From contig WACJ01000041.1 in assembly GCA_008973525.1 (NCBI GenBank), positions 744,001-808,000 of the forward strand: a stretch of DNA of 64,000 nt, in the 5' to 3' direction. The notes under the pieces are model-generated. The model saw only the letters and a program-made list of their open reading frames with translations, did no database searches and was not told the origin of the DNA. This document shows, one piece after another, positions 48,832 through 60,400 of the stretch; within the stretch, counting starts at the first letter, position 1, and the number at the start of each line of letters is the position of its first letter. The position numbers and the translations under genes were made by a program. The DNA comes from Stenopsyche tienmushanensis. Taxonomy: Eukaryota > Arthropoda > Insecta > Trichoptera > Stenopsychidae.

Positions 48832-49560
48832 CAGGGTGTTTTGCACATGGATCGACATTTTTTAATTTTTTTTTATTAGGAGGGTCTTTTGCTACGCTTC
48901 ACACATAGGCCCTATATCCTAAGTGTCAACGTTGTCGAAATAGGATTTTTCGAAATTGAAATAACAATTTGAAAAAATACCTGAAAATTCACCTTAAAAT
49001 CGTCATATTTTTTTAATCTGTGGTTCTAATATTTTATGCTATTGGCTTAAAGAAAATTTCTTCTAAGATTCCAAAGTCACATAAAATGTACAAGCGAATG
49101 AGGAATGTCAATTTCTAAATTCTTTAAACGAAAAACTATCAACTATTTTTAACTTAGTCGAGTTTTAAAAATATTTCTAGTTCATTACCTTTTTCAACAA
49201 AATGCTATATGTCATACAAATCATTCAATAAGTCGTTAAACTTGAAGAAGTACCAGTTAATCCAGTGATGTTAGATCTGGAGACCGTGCGAGCCACCAAA
49301 AGAATTAATTTATAGGACAAAGGTGCCCACAATAAAAAAGAAAGAATAATCGTCGCTTTTGCAAATTTAAGGAGGAAATCTTACTTCAAACAACTATAGT
49401 TGAAATAAGAAAAAAGTTTTGCGCGTGCATTCGAAGCAGAGGTGGCCAATTTGAACAAATTTTGTAAATAGCTTGGAACATAGGGGCTATGTATGAAACG
49501 TAGCAAAAGACCCCCCTAATCCCTAAAAACATTTTGTCGGTCCATGTATAAAACACCCTG
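48832..49560 (-). mobile_element. Tc1/mariner-like element with ~100-bp TIRs
   Basis: TA dinucleotides flank CAGGGTGTTTTGCACATGGA (left, 48,832) and its inverted partner TCCATGTATAAAACACCCTG (right, ending 49,560). The inverted similarity extends inward through GGGTCTTTTGCTACG and ACATAGGCCCTAT, about 100 bp per end. On the minus strand about 49,295-49,265 encodes SPDLTSLD, the third-aspartate motif. The rest of the transposase is deleted. Both termini are present, so the element is complete as a non-autonomous copy. Confidence 0.75.
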
Positions 49561-51375
49561 TATAAATATTCAGCAGAAAATACTTTCATTTTTATAGCCG
49601 AATTATAAAATTTGCATTAAAATCGCTCCAATTCCTATTTCGAACGTGCTATGTAGAACCCATCAAATGTTAATTGATGAAATGGTTATATAAGTATTTT
49701 TGATTGGACACAAACAAATTACACAACTCTACGATTCTATTCATAAAAAAATTATGAATATTAAGAAAACAAACGCTTTTAGGCAACGACCTTCACCGTG
49801 ATTTCACAACGAGGACATTTCACAAATTAAATTAAATATTCCTCACGTCTTTTTATAGCCTTCCATAAGCAACAAAAGTTGTATTGCGTAAAGTCCAAAT
49901 ATCAAGACCGTTTATTCACCGTGGGCATACTTTTTGAGTTTTCAAATACAATTGTAAAAATAAATGGCATTTCTTACGAAAAATAGACACCATAAAAATG
50001 CATTCCATTGACAAATCATCACACCTATGCGTATGCAATGTTAGTTTTAATATACAAAGGAACGCGAGATGTTTTTTTAAGGCATCCATATACGTAATTC
50101 ATATAAGATATCCTAAATTTGAAATATATGATTACTCCTATGCTCATCAATTTTTATATAATTAATACCTTGCTTAAAAAAAAATCGTAAAAGTTACGAA
50201 AATCATAAATTATATGAGGCGCAAATTGCGAAATTTCATATCGAACGCTTTGAAACGTTGTGGTTTAACCTTTTGCGCCGATTTGTACAATGGGACTTGT
50301 TATACCGAGCAATTTACATATTTTTTGCACTGGGATACCGACAAAGTTTAATTTTTCTATATTTTATTCTATATACCATGGTTAACGTTATTATGATCTT
50401 ACATAACGAGTTGCGTAAAAATTTACGCAAAATTTAACTAGGCGTGTTTTACCCAAACGTAATCAATCGCCTAAAGTAGAAGAAGATGAAATTCAGCCTC
50501 ATTATGACACCAGGTTGAGCGAAATAAATCAGGTGTTCATCACACAAATATGATGTCGAAAACTATAACAAAATTTTCAGTGCCTTCGTGCGAAGAGCTG
50601 GATATTCTTCTTGGACAGAAATCCAAAAGTCCTCCATGGTCATTTCGGAAAATTTAATTTTTAGAGTATGATCTGTCGACAATGAGACTAAATTCTTCTT
50701 ATTCAGGGTATGAAAATTCACAATATGATATATCAATCGTAGCAAATGGATTTCGTATCCAGTCATAATTTTCTATATTTAAGGAAGGAAAATCATATAT
50801 TTTTTTGTTGAAGATACAATTGTAATGGAATTTCTTCTCCTGCCATCGTCTCCTTTACGCAAGACACGTAGCATGGATACTGCCCACACATAATCCCTCA
50901 ATCCGTCCTAAGTTCAGGTTCAAGTGACAGCAAGTCCCTCGGAAGATCTCATCTTCGCAAAGCAATGGAAGGACGGTACCAAACAAATATTATTTATAAT
51001 TTTTATATTTTCATACAATTCATAAAAGGTTTTGGAGTTTAACACACAACGCTAAGCATGCGCGATCTCTTTATGCCTCTCAAAAAATAGAACGTCGACA
51101 TCTTCAATCTTACAAAAATCTTGACGAAAATCTAAGTTAAACTAACGCCCACTCAGATGGTTTTTTTTATTAATAATCTTTACAAATGCCTTTTTCAGTT
51201 CCAACACCGTCCTCAAGCGGTGTTATACATCCACAATATCTGTACCCAAACAAAACTTCTTATTTATATTAATTTCCTTCATCCATCAAGCAGATAAAAA
51301 TCAAGAATTACGATTACAATAAATAATAACAGCCAACAAAAAGGCAGAAACTTCATATTAAAAGGTTACTTCTTG
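49561..51375. other. gene-free stretch
   Basis: AT-rich. The minus-strand frame 50,766-50,563 has no motif and no exon signals. Confidence 0.5.
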
Positions 51376-52190
51376 AGATTTCTTAAAATATGAGACAAAG
51401 TACTCGGAGAATCTCTAACTGTTAATCAATGCGAGAGATGGTTTAAACAATTTAAAGTGAAATTTTTAGTTCAAAAAATAAGGTCCGAAGTGAGAAAAAT
51501 GTTAAAGTGGATGACGATATCCTGCGTGCTGAAATTAAATCAAATCCAACATAGACTATAGAAGAATTAACAGACAAGTTTGGATACTTTCGGAAAAGTA
51601 TTCAAATACACTTGAAAAAAATAGGAAAAAATATATAATAGGGGGGTGGATACCGCATGATATTACTAATGAGATCAAGGCGATTACGTGTGGTGATTTA
51701 ATAGATAGAAGAGAAACCACCGTTTTATACTATCTTGTGACTGGAGATGAAAAATGGTTGTTGTACTCAAATGAAAAACGCAAAAAACAATGAATTTGGA
51801 AACGGCAGATAACGAAACCAACCCCTCGATTTAACAGTATAAAAGCTCTTTTAAATGTATAGTGGGATTGCAAAGGGATAATCTACCATGAAGTCCTTCT
51901 ACATGGTTAAATCATAACGAGGGAGATTTATTGTTCACAATTAGAAAGTTTAAAAATAGCGTTAAAGACGAAGAGGCCAAGTATAGTCAACTATCGCAAA
52001 ATTCTTTGGCAACCCCATAAATCAAAGATGACCGGAAAAAATGTTTATATTGAAACTCGTTGAATTTTATTATTCCGCAATTAAAAAAAATATTAAATAG
52101 ATGGGGATAAATTGTATACACTGAAGGAGAAGACATTATATCGATGGATTAATACATTTTTTTGTGAATTTAACTCTTTCATTTAAAAAA
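51376..52190 (+). mobile_element. mariner-family transposon remnant (second subfamily)
   Basis: Broken frames over about 800 bp give QCERWFKQFK and then VDDDILRAEIKSNPT (N-terminal HTH). Next come YYLVTGDEKWLLYSN with the first catalytic Asp (about 51,735), WDCKGIIYHEVLLHG and YCSQLESLKIALKTKRPS, and a degraded second-Asp region. Stops are numerous. It belongs to a different mariner lineage from the 38.7 kb copy, since the GDEKW block is kept here and deleted there. Confidence 0.82.
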
Positions 52191-54679
52191 CGACATTCCT
52201 GACTGGAAAATCTATTATACTACATATCACGATTCGCGGAATGTTGTCTACTAGTCATTATTGCTAAGTTTTCCGAAATAATAAATACGAGTCGTTAGAA
52301 TTGGCATATCACGCTATACAATAACAATAAAAGAGGAGAATTTAGTAGATAATATATTTGATCACCTCAACGATAAATGGGGTTTTATGAAAGTATAGAT
52401 GTAAGAGATAGCGCTTAAACGTTCGTTTTTATTCGTGGTATCGACGATCAATATTGGATTGCTTAAAAAAATCGAAACATTATAAATGTTATCATACCAT
52501 CAAAGCAGGCGAAGATTTGTACTATAATTTTTTAAATCGGTGAACATTTTTGACATGCCCCATGGAAGTATGTTACGTAGGCTACTATCGTTTAAGATTT
52601 GGAATCCCCACGTAAAAAATATGGTACATTTCCACTTTCTATTCCATTTTTAGACGAAGCCAAAAAAACAGAATTTGATCCCTGAAATATCTAATTATTT
52701 TAAACATACAAACACTCTATCCCATATAAAATTTGTAATATAATCATATGGCAACAGAGGCAAAATAAAAATAGCTGGTAACGTATGTATCGACGTTATA
52801 TAATGAAACGTATTATTAATGACAGTCGAATTTCTTTAATTAAATGAAGGCTTTCGGCGGTTTCCAAATTGATTCATGAGAAATCGGAAGTCACATTACG
52901 CATATTACATTATCATCATGACTGCATATCTATACAAGCCAGATATATTGATATACGATGGATTAAAAAAATATTAGAAATATGATTTCCATCAATAGCA
53001 TTTGAACGTCTGATAGAATTTTAACATCGCGGGAAATATTGTATAAAATTAATGGAAACAATGACAGGTGATAACTCCGATCAATCAGGTGTGTGATCTT
53101 GGAATAGCGAGGTGATAGTTCAGGCCCTTTCTTTAGAAAATTGGCCATGGAGATATATCAAAAAAAAAAACAGGTTTTACGGCATCGGACAGAGTGCCCT
53201 TTTACTTTCTCATATGAAAAATGCATTACATTAAAACGTAAGATTTCCAAGATGGATTTTTGAGTTTGCACGTTGCAACGACGATGACTTTCCATTTTAT
53301 ACCGCTCATCAATGAAGAATAAATTAAGCACGTAGCACTAGAATTCGAACGAAAAAACAAGCAATTTTAACCGATTGCGCAAACAAAGTAACAAAGCACC
53401 ATTGAATTGACCGCTCTTTTTAATTAAAATGTATGGACATGTGATTTGGTAATTCAGTGATAAGATTTAACACAGAAAGCCCTTTGTAGAAATTGCAGGT
53501 CATTTGCCTATAAATGAGAAATTATTGCCGATTGGGATAATAAAATGAAATAATGCATATTTTAGCATGTATTTTAAAAAAAAGGGAAACGCAAAGCAAG
53601 TATGCCATAGTGAATTTTTAGTAATGTTAAACAATTTTAAAAAATCCAATCATTTTTTTGTTAAATTTACCACAAAATGAATGCATTTTATTACATTTCG
53701 TGAATCTTCGTTACAGGCGGATGAACAAAGTGCTTAAGTAACACAAAATATTTTCATTTGAAAAATACAATACAAATCATCTCACATTCACATTGTCTCG
53801 TTCGAATCGAACTCTCAGCATGGGTCTTATTGAATCAACACCTTTCTAGCCACAATTACGGTACCAGTGCATCATGTTTTATGATTCTTAAATTGTAAAT
53901 TACATCAATGGACTTTATGAGTGAATGAATTAATATGAAAATATTATATTTCAAAAAACTATCGTATTCGACAATCATTCTTTGACCAATTATTTAAAAA
54001 ATTGATACAAAAATAACATTGAATCGCTTAAGACTGTAATAATACTTTCTTTTCTAGGCATGATGTACATAAATGAAGATGACCTGACCTATTGTGGTCA
54101 TCCATTATCGTCCCAATCCGATATGCACTTCTTAAGCGTTACCTTTGGGAGAAAATGATAAACTGAGCTCCATATACTCCAGGAAGGCCTTTCCAGTAAA
54201 ATAAACTGGGTTATCTAAATAAGTTATCCAATTCCAGAGGAAAAATTCGCATTCTTTACCAACCAACTACACGCTCAATTGAGATGATTCCTTTGATACG
54301 GTCATCCAAGCGACTCACCGGGTGAATGTTTACAAAACATTTTCAGCATGATGAGCGTTCCCACGGAGGCACAAACCAAATAAGCAATAAAATTATCTTT
54401 GACATTATTAATTCATCCATTTCAAGCAAATCCTTATTTATATTCTAGCTCGTAAATGAATATGAAGTCCAGATTATTAGGTTGAATCATAAATAGTTGC
54501 CGGCGAAAAGAAGCCGTTATAATTATTTGGTTTTACACTTTGATGAGTCATCCATGTTGGTGAGTATAGGGTATCATTAGATAGTCCTATCAGTCTTTTG
54601 ACAATAGTTAACGTGTCACATCTTATGTTATAGTATTTTTTTACTCGTAAAATGGATTTTTATCATATAATGCTCTGGC
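52191..54679. other. gene-free stretch
   Basis: AT-rich. The minus-strand frame 53,148-52,963 lacks any motif. No repeat ends recognised. Confidence 0.5.
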
Positions 54680-54940
54680 TCTCATATAATACTTATATAC
54701 TATAATAATTTGATGTGATTCGTAATTATATTACGGAGGAATACAAAAGTTCTGAACCCCTTATCTATTATATTTTATATCGATATTCCCGGTATTAGAG
54801 TTGATGTGTAGTAAATACATCACCGGTAGGGAAAAGTTAATATAACAATTTGAAAAACATATATGTACTGTATACATAGATTAGACAGTTATTAGGCGTT
54901 AGTCTAAGCTCGCCAATTAGTATTTACGTCACTGTTTCCA
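54680..54940 (-). repeat. hAT-derived repeat, copy C
   Basis: The reverse complement matches copies A and B: GTGATTCGTAATTATATTAC, GTAGTAAATACATCACCGGT and TTAGACAGTTATT. It ends at CACTGTTTCCA. No coding part. Confidence 0.7.
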
Positions 54941-55376
54941 CATAATCTTAGTTATTTTTAAACAGAATTATTACTGGAGATTGCAATTGTTGTATGCAAA
55001 AGATAAATAGTAAAATGGGATAAACTTATCACTAATAATGATGAATAGGTAATAGAGTAATATTGCTTAGTTATTTTGTTAAAGCTACCGAAATGATTGG
55101 GGGGGGAAAAATCGGCAATTATTTATGACTCAACCTAATATAATAGTAAAAAAAAGTATCATTGAGACATTGACATATTATCTTTGAACTGTTTTTGCTA
55201 CATTTCAATTCTATTCAATCGATGATACTAATATTTTTCTAACATGCCTCTTGTAACGGTACTTCGACTTACTGTCGCAATTGTGCATTTAAAATTGTTT
55301 CATATAACGTTGCGAATATTAGGGCATCGATACGCAACGATATATCGTCAATGGCGCTTTTACGCAAGTGTTGCCA

Positions 55377-55394
55377 ACGACGATATATCGTCGT
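55377..55394. repeat. 18-bp perfect palindrome
   Basis: ACGACGATATATCGTCGT is self-complementary. A shorter version of its core (ACGATATATCGT) occurs 40 bp upstream at 55,337-55,348. Both lie in a short frame (55,244-55,501) with no known domain. Confidence 0.6.
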
Positions 55395-55559
55395 CCGGTA
55401 CTAATAGAGTCAAGCATGCAAAATATATTAATTGGACATGTCGCAGAATAGATTATTTAACGACTTTATTAAATATTGGTATAAGATTAATGAGTTATTA
55501 AGTATATTAAAATTGACAGCCATTCATCAATTGCTAATGTAGATTTGGAAGATAAAGTG

Positions 55560-55912
55560 ATGGAAGGCGGTAGCGGTCCAAACACGCAGGGGCTAAAGAT
55601 TACAATGGCACACAATGCGCTTGAAAGACACTGATTGTGTCATTATGCATAGGAACGAGGTCTGCCTACATAAGTAGATGTGTACGTGAGGCGGGCTTGG
55701 GTGTGGGTTAAACCGAAGAGCTACTTTCTTGTGAAAGAAGTAAATGTTGAGGCGAACAGTCTGACAGGAGCCAGTCGCGATCAGTTGAGCGCGCGCGCAA
55801 CACTACAAGTGCAAATCTCTCATTGCTCCCCCCCTGTGACGTGATTATTGTGACAAATAAATACAATTGTGTGCCTTCTTATAGTTATTCAATATTCTTA
55901 CTCTTCATCAAT
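55560..55912 (+). mobile_element. possible solo LTR
   Basis: A GC-richer tract (GAGCCAGTCGCGATCAGTTG, then AGCGCGCGCGCAAC) followed by AATAAATAC and a pyrimidine-rich run ending CTCTTCATCA resembles the U3-R-U5 order of an LTR. It starts with TG and ends with CA. I found no second LTR and no target duplication, so the call is weak. Confidence 0.3.
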
Positions 55913-57940
55913 AAAAGCAGATTTCTACAACGGATGTGAAATTTGAAATTTGACAGTAAGTAACCTCGAAATATAACAACGCCGCGCATACAGATGTATT
56001 ACATGCTGAATTCATGATCATAAAGATTTATTAGTAATCTATCTCGGAAAAACAGCTGCAGAAACTTTCATCGCGATTGCTATCGTATAATTAGAAGCGA
56101 GAGTGAATTTCCATCATAAAGGATTGCGGATCTTTAACGGAACTGGAAAAATGAGCACCATTGCAGAAACCTGAATTACAGGAAGCCCGCCCAATGGATC
56201 GACAACATCATAATATCCATTGAACGTCAAGAAATCTATTAACAAATACGTTTATCTAATTGAACGAGATCCTCCTTATTCAAGTAATCATTATCGACTC
56301 CTAAAACTATGTGATTACATCCGTAAAAACTGGTGGGCGGAATTCGTTAAGTCAAACAGTGATCAATATGAGTTTGCTCCCAAGTTGAAGGTCAAACGAT
56401 AGATCCTTCATCTTTCCATAAAGAAAAACTGCACTTAATAAAGGAAATTCAATATTCTTATCCAAATATATTCGGCCGGAACTGTTGTTGATTTTCTTTG
56501 GCCTGACGATGGTATTTAAATATTAGAAAAAATGCTCTAACTTTTTAACTAGCGAATAGAAAAAATGTTATTGACATCTCACTGTGTACGCATTTTTAAA
56601 CTGTAATACGCAATGCCACTCGTGCTAAGTAATTATTTGAAAAGAAACACAATAGTACAGCTACGTGGTTTATTGCTTGAGACCACGTGTAGCGCGGGCT
56701 GAAGGACTAGGATTGCCTCTTTCTCTCCCGTGAGCAGAGTTCCTTCATTTCATCACACAATGGTTGTGCTATATATATATATAGATGATTATTAAATATT
56801 TTTGTCTTTAAGTGATGTATAATGATAAAATGATTTTATTATATATTTTTTTTATTTTTTTGGAAATTATATGTTATATATACCCAAAATTGTCAACCGT
56901 AAAAATTTTACAGTATATGCACACTTACGTATACTTACCCTCCTTTTTATGGGACTATTACCAACCATTTTTATATGGTTTTTCATAGCGAATATGTATT
57001 TAAAAATGTGGTCGCCAACCACACCTTCTGTAGATTTGACGAGTGGAAGACGATTGAGTTACGAATCCAACCGCTTAACCGCGGGATTACCTGCAGGTCG
57101 GTATGCTTGGGTATACCGAGAAATAAATTAATGAGGTCTGCCATAAAAACCTGAATTAAGGTCAGGGTTAGGGTCGGTGGCAAAGTAAATAAAACCCAAA
57201 AGCGTCATATTTAAATCTGTTATTTTATAAATACAAGCAACAGTATATTTTTATGGAAAATCTGAAAAATGGGTTATTAATATAGGGCCTATTCAAACAA
57301 TTTTCATGAAAATTAAAGCATATTGTGACTTATACATTATTGCTATGACTATCATGTTTCATGGAGTATCATAGCAAGAACAAGAACTAATTTTTGAAAC
57401 CAGATTATTACAAAAAATAAGTTGTATAATTTACAAATGGCTAATTAAGTAGCATTGCACTCAATTGTCATGTCGTGTTGATTACGCGGATTATGACATG
57501 CATATCAATAAAAGCGAGTTTTCAGAGCTTCAACTTATTAAAAAAAATATGTACGAAAATTTCAACACAGTATTAATTAGCGATTAATTCCATATACGAA
57601 GAATACACGCATAAGGTGAATACGAAAATTTTCGTTTTAACGCATTGATAACTATAAAAATGGTCAAGAAAGAAATTTATGGCGTCACGTACTTTTCGTA
57701 TCTTGGTGTTAATTAACTGTAAAAAGTGAAATTTCAAACATCGATTTATTGGATTGAATGTATGGATTTTTATATAGCTTACCTACGAAACTAAAAAAAC
57801 TGACTTCTCGATTAGTTTTATGGATGTCATTTTTTAGACAGAGTGGCGTCGGACAAAAAAATTGTATCAAGGTGAGAGCATAAAAGCACTCTAACAAAAA
57901 TGTAAAAAAAAATACAATCGAATTCTCATTGTAAGTCTGT
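55913..57940. other. gene-free stretch
   Basis: Frames at 56,220-56,402 and 56,871-57,131 have no known domain. A short inverted repeat (TCGGTAT/ATACCGA, about 57,097-57,120) and a weakly tRNA-like minus-strand segment lie at 57,040-57,100. Confidence 0.4.
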
Positions 57941-58918
57941 TCTTCTAAAAGTGTTTTATATGGGTGGTGGTGTTATTATTGCAACTCGAAAAGATTTAAA
58001 CGTCGCACCGCAATCAACTTTTCAATCGTCGGCAGAGGACTTGTGGTTAACTATACTACTAAAAAATTCTTATAACTTAAATGTGAAAATTCATCTATGT
58101 GTCTTATATTTATGCAAGCAAAAAAATGGTAATTCTTATTCACAGCAACTCAACAATTTCCTCTGTCGATTGGGGGAAAACGTCTTGAATAACTCAAATG
58201 ACAAATTCTTAGTTGTAGGAGACTTTAACTTGAGTAATATCTTATGGGTGTCGAACAATCAATATTTTATACCTACAAATTACAAGACATACGATGAATG
58301 TTCCTTAGTAGATGATTTAAATACTCATAACCTAAATCAATATAATGGAATAACTAACCGATATGATAAGATCCTTGATCTTGTATTATCCAATGACTCA
58401 TTAATAGTATCAAAATGCATCGATCCACTTGTAACAATAGACCCATTTCATGAACCATTGGTTATACATATTAAATTTGCATCTAGGATTTTACCAACCA
58501 ATCGCGGTTCCGTTGGCCTCTACCAACTATAGAAAGAATGCCTTCTTGAGTAGAGCCATAATAAACCTTAATGATGTGCTAAGGGATCTTGAGTTGGATA
58601 TTTTCAATTGTAATCTAATCGATGTCAAACGTCAGCTAATCAATCTTTTAATTGATGAATAAAGTAAATCAGTAGTAATAACAGCAATAATAAAAATAAT
58701 AAAAAAAAATAAAAAAATAAAAAAAAATAAAAATAAAAAAAAAAAAAAAAAAAAACGAAATAACTACAAGGTTACGAACTTTTAAATTTTAAATTTGAGT
58801 ACATGTTATAATTTTACCTTTAATTTTAACTAATTCTATATGTGAAATCCTATTATTGGCTTGTAATATTTCTAATCTACAGCTAATTATATATGTAAAG
58901 CTGTTGGGTTTCCACAAA

Positions 58919-58949
<31 letters not shown>

Positions 58950-58957
58950 ATATGCGA
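57940..58957 (+). mobile_element. jockey-type non-LTR retrotransposon, internally deleted
   Basis: The endonuclease fragment 57,951-58,532 reads GGGVIIATRKDLN, VVGDFNLS, DLVLSN and DPFHEPLVIHIKF, matching APE-type endonuclease motifs (GDFN and the terminal D-x-x-H). A frameshift near 58,500 moves the frame to 58,662 (NYRKNAFLSRAIINLNDVL). The whole reverse transcriptase is then missing. An A-rich run (58,690-58,755), a short 3' UTR and an (AAAT)n tail (58,917-58,953) follow. The 5' end is also truncated. Not functional. Confidence 0.8.
58915..58953 (+). repeat. (AAAT)n microsatellite tail
   Basis: About nine tandem AAAT units that form the 3' tail of the jockey-type copy. Confidence 0.9.
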
Positions 58958-59429
58958 GAACCCATGGGATATTTTGAGATAAATTTAAGTAACAACGGCA
59001 TAACACTAAGTTTACGGGATCTGTCAATTTGACGGACTTCAAACTTCGAAATGAAATACCTAAAAAATCCTTGCATTCATTTAAACCATTTTGCACCGTA
59101 AATTGATCATTTAATCCAAAGAATTTATACAGATAATTATTTTACTTAAGCTTCCCTAATTTTTGAAATTCATATGTAGTATACATAACTCTACGAAACT
59201 TGTCAAATTGACGGGCTAACTGATTTCATAAACAATTCTTATACGTTTGCTTCGTTTGTAAAATCATTCCTCCAATAATAAATATACGAGTGAAATAAAA
59301 ATATTTACTAAGATCTTCCAATAATAATGTAAGCTAGCATTTTTCTAGCAATCATGAATAAATCCAGGAGATATAGTAAGATATTGAACAAGATGATGAT
59401 GAGGAAATCTTCTTATAAGTGTATCGTAA

Positions 59430-59535
59430 CTAATGAATCCAATCCCGAGCCAAAATTTCGATCCCGGGATTTCGGGATTGCATTAGACCATCCCGGGATC
59501 AGTCCCAGAATCCCGGAAACGGGATTTTCAATAGT
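59430..59535. repeat. cluster of CCCGGGAT-type motifs
   Basis: Six or more AATCCCG/CGGGATT motifs in 100 bp, beside hAT-derived copy D. A similar cluster precedes copy A at 8,141-8,215. Probably a degraded part of the same transposon. Confidence 0.5.
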
Positions 59536-59574
59536 TTAAGAAAATACATTGATAAATTGGAAAACTCGCGAAAT

Positions 59575-59880
59575 TCCCGATTTCCCGACAAATTATTTAT
59601 TTCCATCGCTGCAAGTGAAAACTTATATACTTTGATGTGATTCGTAATTATATTATGGAGGAATACAAAAAATCTGAACCCCGTATCTATTATATTTCAT
59701 ATCGATGTTCCCATTATTAGAGTCGAGGTGTAGTAAATACATCACCGGTAGGGAAAGGTTAATATAATAATTTGAAAAACATATATGTACTGAATATATA
59801 GATTAGACAGTTATTGTCCCTAGGCGTCGCCTAAGCTCGCCAATTAGTAGTTACGCCACTGTTTCCAAGCGTCCAGATTT
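59575..59880 (-). repeat. hAT-derived repeat, copy D
   Basis: Reverse-complement match to copy A over its whole length, including the outer end: AAATCTGGACGCTTGG in A at 8,287, and its complement ending at 59,880. This defines the left boundary of the repeat. No coding part. Confidence 0.72.
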
Positions 59881-60159
59881 CTATTCCAGTTTTGATTTCA
59901 AGGATGAGCATTCCAAGCACCTGTAATGGATGGATGAACAAATGTAATGGATGAAATTGCAGTTGACAGTGGATAAAACTGAAAGCAGACGATTCTGGGG
60001 ATAGGCTACGTTAAGAGAAATATTATTTTGGATTGTGTAACTAGTGCATTTTGAATTAATAATTGATAGCCACATAATGGAACACGTAAAAGATTGCATT
60101 GAAATCGAGGCACATCGAGTTTTGAAAAAAAAGACTAGACAATTACAGTTGTTGATTAC

Positions 60160-60400
60160 GTAGTTTTCTAGGATTTCTATACGCCCATCCTCTTTCTAAG
60201 CGCCAAAGATACAGGTGTACAAGTAGAAGACAATTATAAACGTGTTCCAGAAATCACTTTTTTTTATATTAAAAAAAGTTTGATGTGGACGTCGTTGACC
60301 AAATGATTCGCCAATATAGCGTAAAAGCAGGGAGTTTCCGATAGACCCTTCAAGATTTTTTTTTCAATAATTTAGATTCGGCAGCGATAAATACCAAAAG
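60160..60400 (+). mobile_element. piggyBac transposase remnant
   Basis: About 60,270-60,385 reads KKFDVDVVDQMIRQYSVKAG, then SFR, a stop and FFFNNLDSAAIN. This is the conserved piggyBac block around the last catalytic Asp (VD.MDQM-type motif) and the following helix. One in-frame stop replaces the expected Trp. The N-terminal two thirds are not recognised. It is the only piggyBac coding sequence in the window and could belong to the family that mobilised the TTAA elements. Confidence 0.65.

Noticed and set aside
57155..57180. GGGTTAGGG-like telomeric motif.
   Set aside because: A single short occurrence (CAGGGTTAGGGTCGG), not a tandem array.
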